A stretch of 29,533 nucleotides of DNA from a virus: the IMG/VR virus record IMGVR_UViG_3300024346_000365, positions 1-29,533 of that record; one strand, 5' to 3'. The notes under the pieces are model-generated. The model made no database searches and was not told where the DNA came from. It saw nothing but the letters and a program-made list of their open reading frames with translations. Both the position numbers and the translations under genes were made by a program. Below are positions 20,398 through 27,691 of this stretch, piece by piece. The stretch's first letter is position 1, and every line of letters begins with the position of its first letter.

Positions 20398-21366
20398 ATG
20401 AGTGTAGTATATAAAGGTGAGATCGTAGAATCAGAACTGTCCGCCAATTCAAAAGGTGGAACTGAAATGATGAGACAGCGTCTTGTTGATTCAGTTGACA
20501 AAGAGCTTTTAGAAAAAGCAGCTGTACATCTATCTCGACCAAGAGAATTGTATGAAGATGTACCAAACATCTTATGGTGCCACGATTTGGCAGAAGATCC
20601 AGAGAATAAGATTCTTAGAGATGGTGGTTGGAGTTTGTTTGATTGGTTTGTATTTGTATCTGCATGGCAAAGAGATCAGTATATTGTAAGATATGGTATT
20701 CCATATTCAAAATGTAGTGTGATTCATAACGCAGTAGAAACAGAATATAAGCCGAAAGAAAAAGATATGGAAACAGTACGTTTCATTTATCATACTACTC
20801 CCCACCGTGGATTAGAACTTTTAGTACCAATCTTTGATGCTCTAGCAAAACAATTTGATAATATTCATTTAGATGTCTATTCAAGTTTTGACATTTATGG
20901 TTGGCCTCAACGTGACGAAGCTTACTCAGGATTATTTAAGACTATTGAAGCTCATCCGAATATGACCTATCACGGTGCTAAGAGTAACGAAGAAGTTTTA
21001 GAAGCTTTAGACAAGTCTCATATATTCCTATATCCAAACATTTGGAAAGAGACATCATGTATTGCTTTGATTGAAGCTATTAAGAGTCAGGTTATTTGTA
21101 TCCATCCAAACTATGGTGCACTTCCTGAAACCGCACAGAATGCTACGATCATGTATGATTGGACAGAAAATACTCAAGACCATGCCAATTACGCTTTTTC
21201 AGTAGCACGTTCATTGTTGCAGCAAATACAACAAAATCCTGCATACTTCAATGGGTTTACTTATAGCGATCGCTTTAACTTAGCAAGAAACAACATACAA
21301 TCGTTCCAAGTTATGTGGAACACACTTTTAAGGAATATTACTAGTGGACAAAGAGAAACCAAGTAA
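20398..21366 (+). CDS. Glycosyltransferase, GT4-like (GT-B)
   Basis: The 322-aa product has the GT-B layout. The N-terminal domain has a GGTEMMRQRL start and a CHDL/FVFVSAWQRDQYIVRYGIP segment. The linker is CSVIHNAVETEYKP and the C-terminal domain carries FIYHTTPHRGLELLVPIF and a late ETSCIALIEAI motif, the EX7E-type nucleotide-sugar site. The acceptor is unknown. Together with the upstream GT25-like enzyme and the downstream sulfotransferase-like protein it suggests glycan decoration. AATGAGGAATTAAA precedes the ATG. The GTG of the next gene lies inside its 3' end. It contains GCGATCGC at 21266. Confidence 0.87.
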   Translation: MSVVYKGEIVESELSANSKGGTEMMRQRLVDSVDKELLEKAAVHLSRPRELYEDVPNILWCHDLAEDPENKILRDGGWSLFDWFVFVSAWQRDQYIVRYGIPYSKCSVIHNAVETEYKPKEKDMETVRFIYHTTPHRGLELLVPIFDALAKQFDNIHLDVYSSFDIYGWPQRDEAYSGLFKTIEAHPNMTYHGAKSNEEVLEALDKSHIFLYPNIWKETSCIALIEAIKSQVICIHPNYGALPETAQNATIMYDWTENTQDHANYAFSVARSLLQQIQQNPAYFNGFTYSDRFNLARNNIQSFQVMWNTLLRNITSGQRETK

Positions 21367-21739
21367 CGTAATTAATTTCCCAAGATTTATTTCAGATGCG
21401 CCAAGGACGGCTGAAGAAGTAAAAGAGAATCTTCAAATGTATAAGGAATCTTATGCTAATGACTTAGCTGAGATCATATGGGAAAACGTCCTATCAGAAA
21501 TGGCTAGAGCAAACTGTGATTTTGACGAAGACATCAATAAGTATTTTCCAAATATGATATTGATCTTTGAAGCGATCAAAGCTTTACACCTACAAACTCT
21601 AGGCGCATCTCATCCTTTACAAGAATTTGCACTAAAAAATGTGGCTATACTTGAGACAGATGAAGATGGAACAACGACTGGTGGGCTTAAAAGTACATTA
21701 TTAGATGAATTAGGGGTTGACAAAGACGAAGATTTGTGA
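21344..21739 (+). CDS. Conserved phage protein of unknown function, 131 aa
   Basis: GTG 21344 is 9 nt after AAGGA and overlaps the glycosyltransferase stop by 23 nt. The product begins with a polar segment (VINFPRFISDAPRTAEEV), followed by long helices. A QTLGASHPLQEFALKNV segment recalls a small conserved protein of marine T4-like phages that I cannot name. The C-terminus is acidic (DELGVDKDEDL). The TGA stop is part of the extended -10 box of the promoter for the RNase H gene, and the -35 box lies in the last codons. This couples the two genes physically. Confidence 0.75.
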   Translation: MDKEKPSNVINFPRFISDAPRTAEEVKENLQMYKESYANDLAEIIWENVLSEMARANCDFDEDINKYFPNMILIFEAIKALHLQTLGASHPLQEFALKNVAILETDEDGTTTGGLKSTLLDELGVDKDEDL

Positions 21740-21745
21740 TATAAT
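21717..21745 (+). promoter_or_regulatory. Sigma70-type early promoter for RNase H
   Basis: TTGACA (21717-21722), 17 bp, TGATATAAT with TATAAT at 21740-21745. The whole -35 box and spacer are coding, and the TGn of the extended -10 is the upstream stop codon. Confidence 0.9.
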
Positions 21746-21776
21746 ATACTCTACAAATTAAATTAATGGATAAATT

Positions 21777-22634
21777 ATGATATTACTAGACTACAATCAA
21801 GTAATGATGGCATCTCTCTTCGCGAGTATTGGCAATCATCACAACGTTGAACCCGACGAAAACCTACTTCGTCATATGTTCTTAAACTCAGTTCGTTTCA
21901 ATCGTAAAAAGTTTCACAAAGAATACGGCGAGATCGTACTCTGCTGTGATAACCCAAACGTTTGGAGACGAGACTACTTCCCCTACTACAAAGCTAATCG
22001 TAAAAAAGGTCGTGATGCTTCTGATATGGATTGGAATAAACTCTTTGAGTGCATTCACCGTATTAGAGCAGAGATCGAAGAATTCTTTCCTTACAAAGTT
22101 ATTAGTATAGAGCGATGCGAGGCAGACGATATTATCGCTACTCTTGTACATGAACATGGCACCATTATGAACACAGGTGCTGAAAAGATATTAATACTAT
22201 CTGGTGACAAAGACTTCATTCAATTACAAACTTATGGTAACGTGGACCAATATAATCCCGTTATGAAGAAGTGGGTAAGACATGACAACCCAGATAAATA
22301 CCTTGAGGAACATGTGTTAAGAGGCGATGTCGGTGACGGTATTCCAAACGTACTTAGTCCTGATAACTGCCTAGCTGTTGGTACAAGACAAAAGCCAATG
22401 ACTAAGAAAAGAATTACACAGTTTCTTTCTGAGCCCGATACAATGGACGAAGAAACAAAACTTAGATTTAATCGAAATAAACAGATGATTGACTTGAGTC
22501 AAATACCATCTGAGTATGGAGATCAAATCTTAGAACAATATAACAATGCAAAAGAAGTTGGTCGACAGCATCTCTTTAACTTCTTTGTAAAGAAAAAGTT
22601 GAAAAACTTGATCACTGATATACAGGACTTTTAA
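21777..22634 (+). CDS. rnh: RNase H / 5'-3' exonuclease, T4 Rnh-like
   Basis: The 285-aa product aligns by eye with T4 RNase H (305 aa), a FEN-1-family 5' nuclease that removes RNA primers and flaps from lagging strands. Motifs: LLDYNQ (D5), RHMFLNSVRFN, CCDNPNVWRRDYFPYYKANR (D58), RCEADD (E115, D117, D118), SGDKDF (D144, D146) and RGDVGDGIPN (D184, D187). The final HLFNFFVKKKLKNL segment matches the T4 C-terminus. A 4-codon frame (ATG 21766) ends on the start ATG (ATGA), which may tune initiation. With primase and ligase in this window it completes Okazaki fragment processing. Confidence 0.95.
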   Translation: MILLDYNQVMMASLFASIGNHHNVEPDENLLRHMFLNSVRFNRKKFHKEYGEIVLCCDNPNVWRRDYFPYYKANRKKGRDASDMDWNKLFECIHRIRAEIEEFFPYKVISIERCEADDIIATLVHEHGTIMNTGAEKILILSGDKDFIQLQTYGNVDQYNPVMKKWVRHDNPDKYLEEHVLRGDVGDGIPNVLSPDNCLAVGTRQKPMTKKRITQFLSEPDTMDEETKLRFNRNKQMIDLSQIPSEYGDQILEQYNNAKEVGRQHLFNFFVKKKLKNLITDIQDF

Positions 22635-22635
22635 A

Positions 22636-23079
22636 ATGATTAGATATTCAATGTCTGAGATTCTCTCAGAACTCCCCTCAATGAAAAAGAAAGCAGATAA
22701 AGTAGCGTACCTTCAAAAGAACGATACCATTCCTTTTCGTAATGTACTACGCTTAATTTATGACGAAGATATTGAGTTTCTGTTGCCTGACACTCCACCC
22801 CCGTGGAAGCCAAACGAATTTGAAGATGAAGCTAAAACTATGCTCTTTAGAGAAGCTAGACGCTTAAAGATCTTCATTAAAGGTGGTGGTTATGACGACA
22901 TGAAACCAGCAATGAAGCGCGAAAACTTATTCATAGCAATGCTAGAAGCTATTGATAATGATGACGCTAAGCTTGTAGCAAATCATATGCTATCACACAA
23001 GAAGGTACCAGGATTAACTAAAGCTACTTTAGAAGAAGCTTTCCCTGAGATATTTACTGCCCCAATGGATATGCGATAA
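22636..23079 (+). CDS. Conserved marine T4-like phage protein (DUF6433-like)
   Basis: The 147-aa product resembles a family I recall as DUF6433: an N-terminal helix with KKADKVAYLQKNDT, then LRLIYDEDIEFLLPDTPPPW and AMKRENLFIAMLEAID. A DDAKLVANHMLSHKKVPGLT segment and EEAFPEIF end the match. No activity is known. It begins 1 nt after the RNase H stop and is probably co-translated. It sits beside replication genes in this window, as I believe it does in related phages, so a replication-associated role is a reasonable guess. The DUF number is from memory. Confidence 0.75.
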   Translation: MIRYSMSEILSELPSMKKKADKVAYLQKNDTIPFRNVLRLIYDEDIEFLLPDTPPPWKPNEFEDEAKTMLFREARRLKIFIKGGGYDDMKPAMKRENLFIAMLEAIDNDDAKLVANHMLSHKKVPGLTKATLEEAFPEIFTAPMDMR

Positions 23080-23089
23080 GGAATGTACA

Positions 23090-23245
23090 ATGGCCAAGCG
23101 ATACACGGATTTCCGTCAATCCAATCGCCCAGATGAAGATATTGGAAAAGATAATAAAACTCAACAACGGCTAGAGGAAAAGCGTAAAAATAAACGTAAA
23201 CAATCTCAAAGGCGCCAAAGGCTAAAAGATAAGTATGACACGTAA
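23090..23245 (+). CDS. Small highly basic phage protein, 51 aa
   Basis: ATG 23090 follows AAGGA by 8 nt and opens a 51-aa frame: MAKRYTDFRQSNRPDEDIGK, then a strongly basic C-terminus rich in Lys, Arg and Gln. Similar short basic proteins beginning MAR/MAK...DFR occur in marine T4-like phages. The sulfotransferase-like gene starts inside its 3' end. Nucleic acid binding is likely by charge, but the function is unknown. Confidence 0.7.
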   Translation: MAKRYTDFRQSNRPDEDIGKDNKTQQRLEEKRKNKRKQSQRRQRLKDKYDT

Positions 23246-23984
23246 TGTTGTTGTCCTAACTAATTTTAGGACAGGAAGTACTTCATTTACTTTAAAGAAA
23301 TCTGACGAATATCGCTTGCCTTATAAAGGTGAGCTTTTTTCTCACGAAAGGCCTCATCCAATTGGTAAATTACCAGCAAAAGAAACTGTAATCAAAGAAT
23401 TTGGTTACCCAGCTTATAGTTGGGTTGATACATATCTAAGCCGATGGAATTTATTTCAAGAATTAAAAGATGGTGCTTCAGCCTGTTATAAGATCATGCC
23501 AAGCCATTTTGATGAAGATTACGATCAGCTTGCAAGTGTTCTGGCTCAAGCAGATAAAGTGTACTATCTCTATCGTAGAGATCTTATGGCTCAAGTTAAA
23601 AGTTGGATGGAAGTAAGACACTCAGGTTCATTTAGTCAAACTGGTTTTAAAACTAACACAGGCGAATACTCAACACGCATGCATCAACTACATCGTGGTA
23701 CTTTAAAAGTCGGTGAAACTTATCGAAATACCATAGATCCAAACGATCCGTTGTTCACAACAAGCAAGACTAATGTTGAAACAAAAGCTCTTGTAACTCA
23801 ATTAGATCGTAACTATCAGGCCATGGGACTCATGTACAAGAAGGTACCAGGTGTCCTTGTGTGTTACGAGGATTACTTTTCTGGAGATCTATATAAACCC
23901 TATAACAGAGAAATTAAATGGACCAGTGAACCCCAGATTGACGAGTGGGTGACTGAATGGACCATTGAAAACTATTTTAAATAA
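23235..23984 (+). CDS. Sulfotransferase-like protein
   Basis: The 249-aa product has an N-terminal strand-loop LTNFRTGSTSF (R12-T16), matching the 5'-phosphosulfate-binding loop of PAPS-dependent sulfotransferases (R-x-G-S-T). It also has YLYRRDLMAQVKSWM (R114, S123), matching the 3'-phosphate-binding R...S pair. A Stf0-like fold is likely. It could transfer sulfate to a glycan built by the two glycosyltransferases upstream. No signal peptide is present, so it would act in the cytoplasm. The ATG lies in the end of the small basic gene. The donor, acceptor and activity are inferred; divergent members of this fold may have other substrates. Confidence 0.75.
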   Translation: MTRNVVVLTNFRTGSTSFTLKKSDEYRLPYKGELFSHERPHPIGKLPAKETVIKEFGYPAYSWVDTYLSRWNLFQELKDGASACYKIMPSHFDEDYDQLASVLAQADKVYYLYRRDLMAQVKSWMEVRHSGSFSQTGFKTNTGEYSTRMHQLHRGTLKVGETYRNTIDPNDPLFTTSKTNVETKALVTQLDRNYQAMGLMYKKVPGVLVCYEDYFSGDLYKPYNREIKWTSEPQIDEWVTEWTIENYFK

Positions 23985-23987
23985 AGG

Positions 23988-24016
23988 TTGACAAACTACT
24001 TAAAGTGTGTTATAAT
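23988..24016 (+). promoter_or_regulatory. Sigma70-type early promoter
   Basis: TTGACA (23988-23993), 17 bp, TGTTATAAT with TATAAT at 24011-24016. It drives the HAD phosphatase gene and starts 4 nt after the sulfotransferase-like stop. Confidence 0.9.
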
Positions 24017-24046
24017 ATCAATATAAATTATGAAAAAAGGTAAAAT

Positions 24047-24628
24047 ATGGATCACAGAACAGATAAATTAATACTAGTAGATTGCGATGGTGTACTACTA
24101 GATTGGAAATACTCATTCGTCAAATGGATGTCTGAGAACAACTACGAAGTTGTAAGAGAAGGTGTCTATGACATCGCTGAAATGTTCGACCTTTCCAAAA
24201 GAGAAAGCAGAATATTAGTACGTCAATTTAATGAATCAGCAAGGATTGGATTCCTTCCTGGTCTAAGGGATGCTATCAAATATGTTAAACGGCTACATGA
24301 AGAAGGTTATATTTTTCACTGTATTACTAGTCTCAGTACTGATTACTATGCCGGTAAACTAAGACAACAGAACCTAGAGAAACTCTTTGGTCCTTCTGTG
24401 TTTGAAAAGATAGTTTGCTTAGATTGTGGTGCTGATAAAGATGATGGCTTACTTCCTTATAAAGATAGTGGATGTATTTGGGTTGAAGATAAACCTTCAA
24501 ATGCTGAATGCGGCTACGATCTTGGATTAAGATCAGTGCTTATAGAACATTTGTTTAATGCTGATTATCAAAATGATTCGATTCCAAAAGTAAAAAATTG
24601 GAAAGAAATTTATGAAATGGTAACTTAG
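24047..24628 (+). CDS. HAD-superfamily phosphatase (5'(3')-deoxyribonucleotidase-like)
   Basis: The 193-aa product has HAD motif I LVDCDGVLLDW (D12, D14), motif II CITSLS (T94/S95), a motif III lysine near ADKDDG and motif IV WVEDKPSNAE (E147, D148). The VDCDGVL start and the cap between motifs I and II fit the 5'(3')-deoxyribonucleotidase group or the phosphatase half of polynucleotide kinases. No kinase domain is attached. It may dephosphorylate dNMPs or DNA/RNA 3' ends. AAGG lies ~7-10 nt before the ATG. An out-of-frame ATG at 24030 opens a 13-codon frame that I do not consider real. Confidence 0.85.
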   Translation: MDHRTDKLILVDCDGVLLDWKYSFVKWMSENNYEVVREGVYDIAEMFDLSKRESRILVRQFNESARIGFLPGLRDAIKYVKRLHEEGYIFHCITSLSTDYYAGKLRQQNLEKLFGPSVFEKIVCLDCGADKDDGLLPYKDSGCIWVEDKPSNAECGYDLGLRSVLIEHLFNADYQNDSIPKVKNWKEIYEMVT

Positions 24629-24669
24629 GATTAATAAATAATTACATGATAGATTGGATAATTTAATTA

Positions 24670-24915
24670 ATGCCCACATACGATTTTCAAAACACAGAAA
24701 CTGGTGAAGTGACTGAACACTTCATGTCTTATACAAAACTAGACGAATTCAAAAAAGACAACCCCCACCTACAGCAAAAGATTACTGCGCCACGTCCCGT
24801 GATTGAGGCCGCACGTCTTGGTCGCATGAAACCCGACCAAGGATTTCGTGATATACTTTCGTCAATGAAAACCAATAAAAGCTATACAGGAAACAAGATC
24901 AATGATTGGAAATAA
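24670..24915 (+). CDS. FmdB-like small phage protein lacking zinc cysteines
   Basis: The 81-aa product starts MPTYDFQNTETGEVTEHFMS, the pattern of FmdB-type zinc-ribbon proteins, but the Cys pairs of that family are absent. The later KKDNPHLQQKI and GFRDILSSMK segments match a small conserved protein I recall in marine T4-like phages. Loss of the metal ligands suggests a fold that no longer binds zinc, or a related but distinct family. No clear ribosome site is visible upstream. The function is unknown; regulatory roles have been suggested for FmdB proteins generally. Confidence 0.75.
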   Translation: MPTYDFQNTETGEVTEHFMSYTKLDEFKKDNPHLQQKITAPRPVIEAARLGRMKPDQGFRDILSSMKTNKSYTGNKINDWK

Positions 24916-24942
24916 TCAGAGATCTGTCAAAGGAGGTTCTAT

Positions 24943-25734
24943 ATGTCAGCAAAACCACGTCGTGAATCACAAAAGGAGAGAAAAAGGCTCGCTCGAAAGA
25001 TAAGGAATGGTACTATGGATAGTAAATTTTCCATGAGAACTATTCAGCCGCTTACAAATACTCAATCAGATTTGTTTGCGGACTATAAGCAAGGGTTTAA
25101 TATCTGCGCCATTGGCACAGCAGGAACAGGAAAGACAATGTGTGCTATGTATTTAGCACTTAATGATATTTTATCAAAGGATGAGTACGATCAAATTGTT
25201 ATCGTACGATCAGCGGTTCAGACAAGAGAACAAGGCTTTATGCCAGGTACTCAAGCTCAGAAAGAAGCAGTCTACGCTACACCTTATGCAGATATCGCTA
25301 ATGACCTGTTTCAACGAGGAGATGCTTGGGATATTCTTAAACAAAAAAATCAAGTTAAGTTTATGACATCATCTTTTGTGAGAGGATTGACATTTGATAA
25401 TTCAATTATTATAGTTGATGAATGCCAATCTATGACGTACCACGAACTCGATAGTATTATTACACGTGTTGGTGAGACAAGTAAAATCTTTTTCTGTGGA
25501 GACACAGCTCAAGATGACTTGGCAACTAATAGACACAAGAATGATGTATCTGGGCTCGCAAGTTTTGTAAAGGTTTTAGAACGTATAAACATGTTTAGCA
25601 TCGTAAAGTTCGGTGTTGAAGATATTGTACGAAGCGGACTTGTTAAAGATTATATTATTGCAAAGGAATGTGCTATTAACGGACAGGTACGAACACCTGT
25701 AAGTTATGGCAAAAGTCAATTTGCGGTAGCTTAA
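24943..25734 (+). CDS. phoH: PhoH-like ATPase
   Basis: The 263-aa product has Walker A IGTAGTGKT (G58-T65), a middle EQGFMPGTQAQKE segment, Walker B IIIVDECQ (D159, E160) and the FFCGDTAQDD sensor-like motif. These define the PhoH family (P-loop NTPase, RecA-like). phoH is very common in marine phages, including many T4-like ones. Its role is unsettled: a phosphate-stress gene in E. coli, with RNA helicase or RNase links suggested for some relatives. AAAGGAGG lies 7 nt before the ATG, an exceptionally strong ribosome site. A stable hairpin (25755-25776) follows the gene. Confidence 0.95.
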   Translation: MSAKPRRESQKERKRLARKIRNGTMDSKFSMRTIQPLTNTQSDLFADYKQGFNICAIGTAGTGKTMCAMYLALNDILSKDEYDQIVIVRSAVQTREQGFMPGTQAQKEAVYATPYADIANDLFQRGDAWDILKQKNQVKFMTSSFVRGLTFDNSIIIVDECQSMTYHELDSIITRVGETSKIFFCGDTAQDDLATNRHKNDVSGLASFVKVLERINMFSIVKFGVEDIVRSGLVKDYIIAKECAINGQVRTPVSYGKSQFAVA

Positions 25735-25742
25735 TAAATAGA

Positions 25743-25783
25743 AGGAGAACATAGACGGGGTTCTTAGGAGCCCCGTGAACTCC
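25743..25783 (+). promoter_or_regulatory. Stable intergenic hairpin with an orphan ribosome-site-like AGGAG
   Basis: ACGGGGTTC and GAGCCCCGT (25755-25763/25768-25776) form a 9-bp stem with a TTAG loop. An upstream GGAG (25744-25747) can pair with CTCC (25780-25783), stacking a second helix below it. No start codon follows the GGAG at a usable distance, and no T run follows the stem. The role is unknown; candidates are a 5' protective hairpin or a protein-binding operator. Confidence 0.5.
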
Positions 25784-25799
25784 AAAACGGTAAAATATT

Positions 25800-26045
25800 A
25801 TGACACAAGAAATAGAAAACTATAGACTGACTTGGTTAACTAAGCAAGTATTCCGCGTGAAGGCTGGTAGCTCGATCGCAGAAGAATGTTTATCTTACCT
25901 TGAAACTAAAGTGGAAGCAAAGAGTTATACTTATTCATTTGACATGGATTCTAACACTTATACTTACATGTTTGAAGAATCAGCAACTGCTGAAGCATTT
26001 AAAGAAAGGTTTTTAGGAGATTCTAGAACAACTGAAGTTAGTTAA
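25800..26045 (+). CDS. Small phage protein of unknown function, 81 aa
   Basis: The 81-aa soluble product has a basic N-terminus (YRLTWLTKQVFRVKAG), a Tyr/Thr-rich beta-like segment (SYTYSFDMDSNTYTYMFEES) and a C-terminal helix (ATAEAFKERFLG). It looks like a compact alpha/beta protein, with no catalytic motif. The ATG has no good ribosome site and lies 23 nt after a strong hairpin, which may influence its translation. I recognise no family with a known role. Confidence 0.65.
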   Translation: MTQEIENYRLTWLTKQVFRVKAGSSIAEECLSYLETKVEAKSYTYSFDMDSNTYTYMFEESATAEAFKERFLGDSRTTEVS

Positions 26046-26066
26046 AACAAAAAGAGAACTTATATT

Positions 26067-26759
26067 ATGGCATTTGAGCATTACGATCACGGTATTGAAT
26101 TACCAAAATTAACACGAAAAACAACAGAAGAAGGACGAAGATACTTTACACCTACTGGTGAAGCTTATCCTTCAGTTACTACTGTACTTGGAGTCCTATC
26201 AAAAGACTCAATCCAGGCATGGCGAAAAAGAGTTGGAGAAGCAGAAGCTAATCGTATCTCAACTCAAGCATCCAGACGTGGTACTGCAGTACACAAAATT
26301 TGTGAAAACTATATAGATAACAAAGAAGATTGGAAAGAAGGTGTACAGCCTGCAAACATGTTTTTGTTTAATACAATGAAAAAAGTATTAGACGAAAAAG
26401 TAAACAATGTTTGGTTCCAAGAATGTTTCCTTTATAGTGACGAACTACAGACCGCTGGCCAAGTCGATTGTATTGGTGAGTGGGAAGGAGAACTAGCTGT
26501 CATTGATTTTAAAACATCAAGACGAGTTAAAAAAGAAGAACACATTCTCGGATATTTTATGCAAGTTGCATTTTACGGGAAAGCCTTTACTGAAATGACT
26601 GGTACTCCAGTTAAAAAAGGCGTAGTGTTTATTGGCGTTGATGATAATGAACCACAAACATTTGTATTTGATATAGATGATTACTTAGAACATTTTAAAG
26701 CCGTAAGGGAGAAATACTCAGAACTCCATGAAAAAAACAAGATACATTTTAAGTTGTGA
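26067..26759 (+). CDS. PD-(D/E)XK exonuclease, RecB-like
   Basis: The 230-aa product has the PD-(D/E)XK order: RGTAVHKICENYI (H76), then GQVDCIGEW (D134), AVIDFKTSRR (D147, K149) and YFMQVAFYG (Q166, Y170). These match the metal and QxxxY residues of RecB/Cas4/lambda-exonuclease-like nucleases. SYPSVTTVLGVLSK-type N-termini are common in phage members. It would process DNA ends in recombination-dependent replication or degrade host DNA. Its stop codon lies inside the start region of the next gene (32-nt overlap). No Cys cluster is visible, so it is not of the Cas4 iron-sulfur type. Confidence 0.88.
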   Translation: MAFEHYDHGIELPKLTRKTTEEGRRYFTPTGEAYPSVTTVLGVLSKDSIQAWRKRVGEAEANRISTQASRRGTAVHKICENYIDNKEDWKEGVQPANMFLFNTMKKVLDEKVNNVWFQECFLYSDELQTAGQVDCIGEWEGELAVIDFKTSRRVKKEEHILGYFMQVAFYGKAFTEMTGTPVKKGVVFIGVDDNEPQTFVFDIDDYLEHFKAVREKYSELHEKNKIHFKL

Positions 26760-27075
26760 AGATATGGGTGTGTTCTTAGGAACATACGATGGGGAAGAGC
26801 TAGGCTATAAAGATGATGGCCGAATCTTTGCGTGTTTCTCAGCTAACAATCCTTTTAAGTTAACAACAGTTTGTTCGTTCAGAACAGAAAGAGCAGCTGA
26901 AGTTTTTAAGAAAGATATGTTCGGCGCAACCAAACGTGACAAGATGTATACTCTACCAGTTGAATCTGAAGATGAGTTTCCAAGTGTAGTTGATATAGTC
27001 AAAGCAGGACATACTGATGACTGTATTGATATGCTCGAGCTTCTTTTTGAAAGCGGAAATCAAACTATACATTAG
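26728..27075 (+). CDS. Conserved-looking phage protein of unknown function, 115 aa
   Basis: The ATG at 26728 lies inside the nuclease gene in another frame. The 115-aa product has an N-terminal strand (TRYILSCEDMGVFLGTYDG), a compact alpha/beta middle (FRTERAAEVFKKDMFG) and an acidic helical C-terminus (DDCIDMLELLFESG). No family or catalytic motif is recognised. The middle recalls small single-domain proteins in marine T4-like phages that read as display-type beta proteins with a RAREV-like helix. Its stop is 3 nt before the next promoter's -35 box. Confidence 0.7.
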   Translation: MKKTRYILSCEDMGVFLGTYDGEELGYKDDGRIFACFSANNPFKLTTVCSFRTERAAEVFKKDMFGATKRDKMYTLPVESEDEFPSVVDIVKAGHTDDCIDMLELLFESGNQTIH

Positions 27076-27078
27076 GGG

Positions 27079-27107
27079 TTGACAAACACATTAAAGTGTG
27101 TTATAAT
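27079..27107 (+). promoter_or_regulatory. Sigma70-type early promoter for the HD hydrolase
   Basis: TTGACA (27079-27084), 17 bp, TGTTATAAT with TATAAT at 27102-27107. The ATG at 27114 begins 7 nt after the -10 box, the expected start of transcription, so the mRNA is predicted to be leaderless. Confidence 0.9.
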
Positions 27108-27113
27108 ATTACA

Positions 27114-27638
27114 ATGATAGACAAAAAAGTAATTAACGACGCCTTGATGCTTGCAATAGAAGCTCATGGCGATCAGCGCAGAAAATACACAGGTGAGCCA
27201 TACATAACTCATCCAATACACGTAGCAAAAATTCTAGAAGATAGTGTTGAACATACTACTGAGATGTTGGCAGCTGCTATCCTACACGATGTTGTAGAAG
27301 ATACTCCTGTCACATTTAGAGACATCAAATCTCACTTCGGAACTGATATTGCTGAACTTGTTCATTACTGCACAAACGTTTCTGAAAAAGAAGATGGAAA
27401 CAGAACGTTTCGTAAAAAGATGGATGCCGATCATTTCGCTTTGGGACCACCCGCGTCTCAAACAATCAAGATCGCAGACCTACTATCGAACTCTGATACG
27501 ATTATACCCCACGATCAGAAGTTCTTTCACAAAGCCTATAAGCATGAGAAACAGTATATGTTGAACATTCTTACTAAGGCTGATCCTATATTGCTTGACA
27601 GAGCACAGACTATGCTGTCTGAACACTGGGAAGAGTAA
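27114..27638 (+). CDS. Small HD-domain alarmone (ppGpp) hydrolase-like protein
   Basis: The 174-aa product matches the stand-alone HD hydrolases of the SpoT/MESH1 type. Residues: H33 in YITHP, HD at H58-D59 followed by ED at E62-D63 (ILHDVVEDT), and D122 with N126 in IKIADLLSN. The KYTGEPYITHP and FGTDIAELV segments fit too. Length is close to MESH1 (~180 aa), with no synthetase or TGS/ACT domain. It would remove the 3'-diphosphate of (p)ppGpp, damping a starvation response, although some relatives hydrolyse NADPH or other nucleotides. Start ATG 27114; an upstream ATG 27096 lies within the promoter. No leader or ribosome site is present. Confidence 0.87.
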   Translation: MIDKKVINDALMLAIEAHGDQRRKYTGEPYITHPIHVAKILEDSVEHTTEMLAAAILHDVVEDTPVTFRDIKSHFGTDIAELVHYCTNVSEKEDGNRTFRKKMDADHFALGPPASQTIKIADLLSNSDTIIPHDQKFFHKAYKHEKQYMLNILTKADPILLDRAQTMLSEHWEE

Positions 27639-27649
27639 TATTCTCTTTA

Positions 27650-27670
27650 GTTATAAGCTTATAACCTTTT
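27650..27670 (+). terminator. Palindromic hairpin followed by a short T run
   Basis: A perfect 16-base palindrome (27650-27665) can form a 6-bp stem with an AGCT loop and is followed by C then T4. This may be a weak intrinsic terminator for the HD hydrolase transcript, before the next promoter. Confidence 0.4.
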
Positions 27671-27691
27671 GATATAAAATAATTTAATATT

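Noticed and set aside
24030-24071. 13-codon frame before the HAD phosphatase
   Set aside because: It overlaps the phosphatase start out of frame and contains that gene's own ribosome site.
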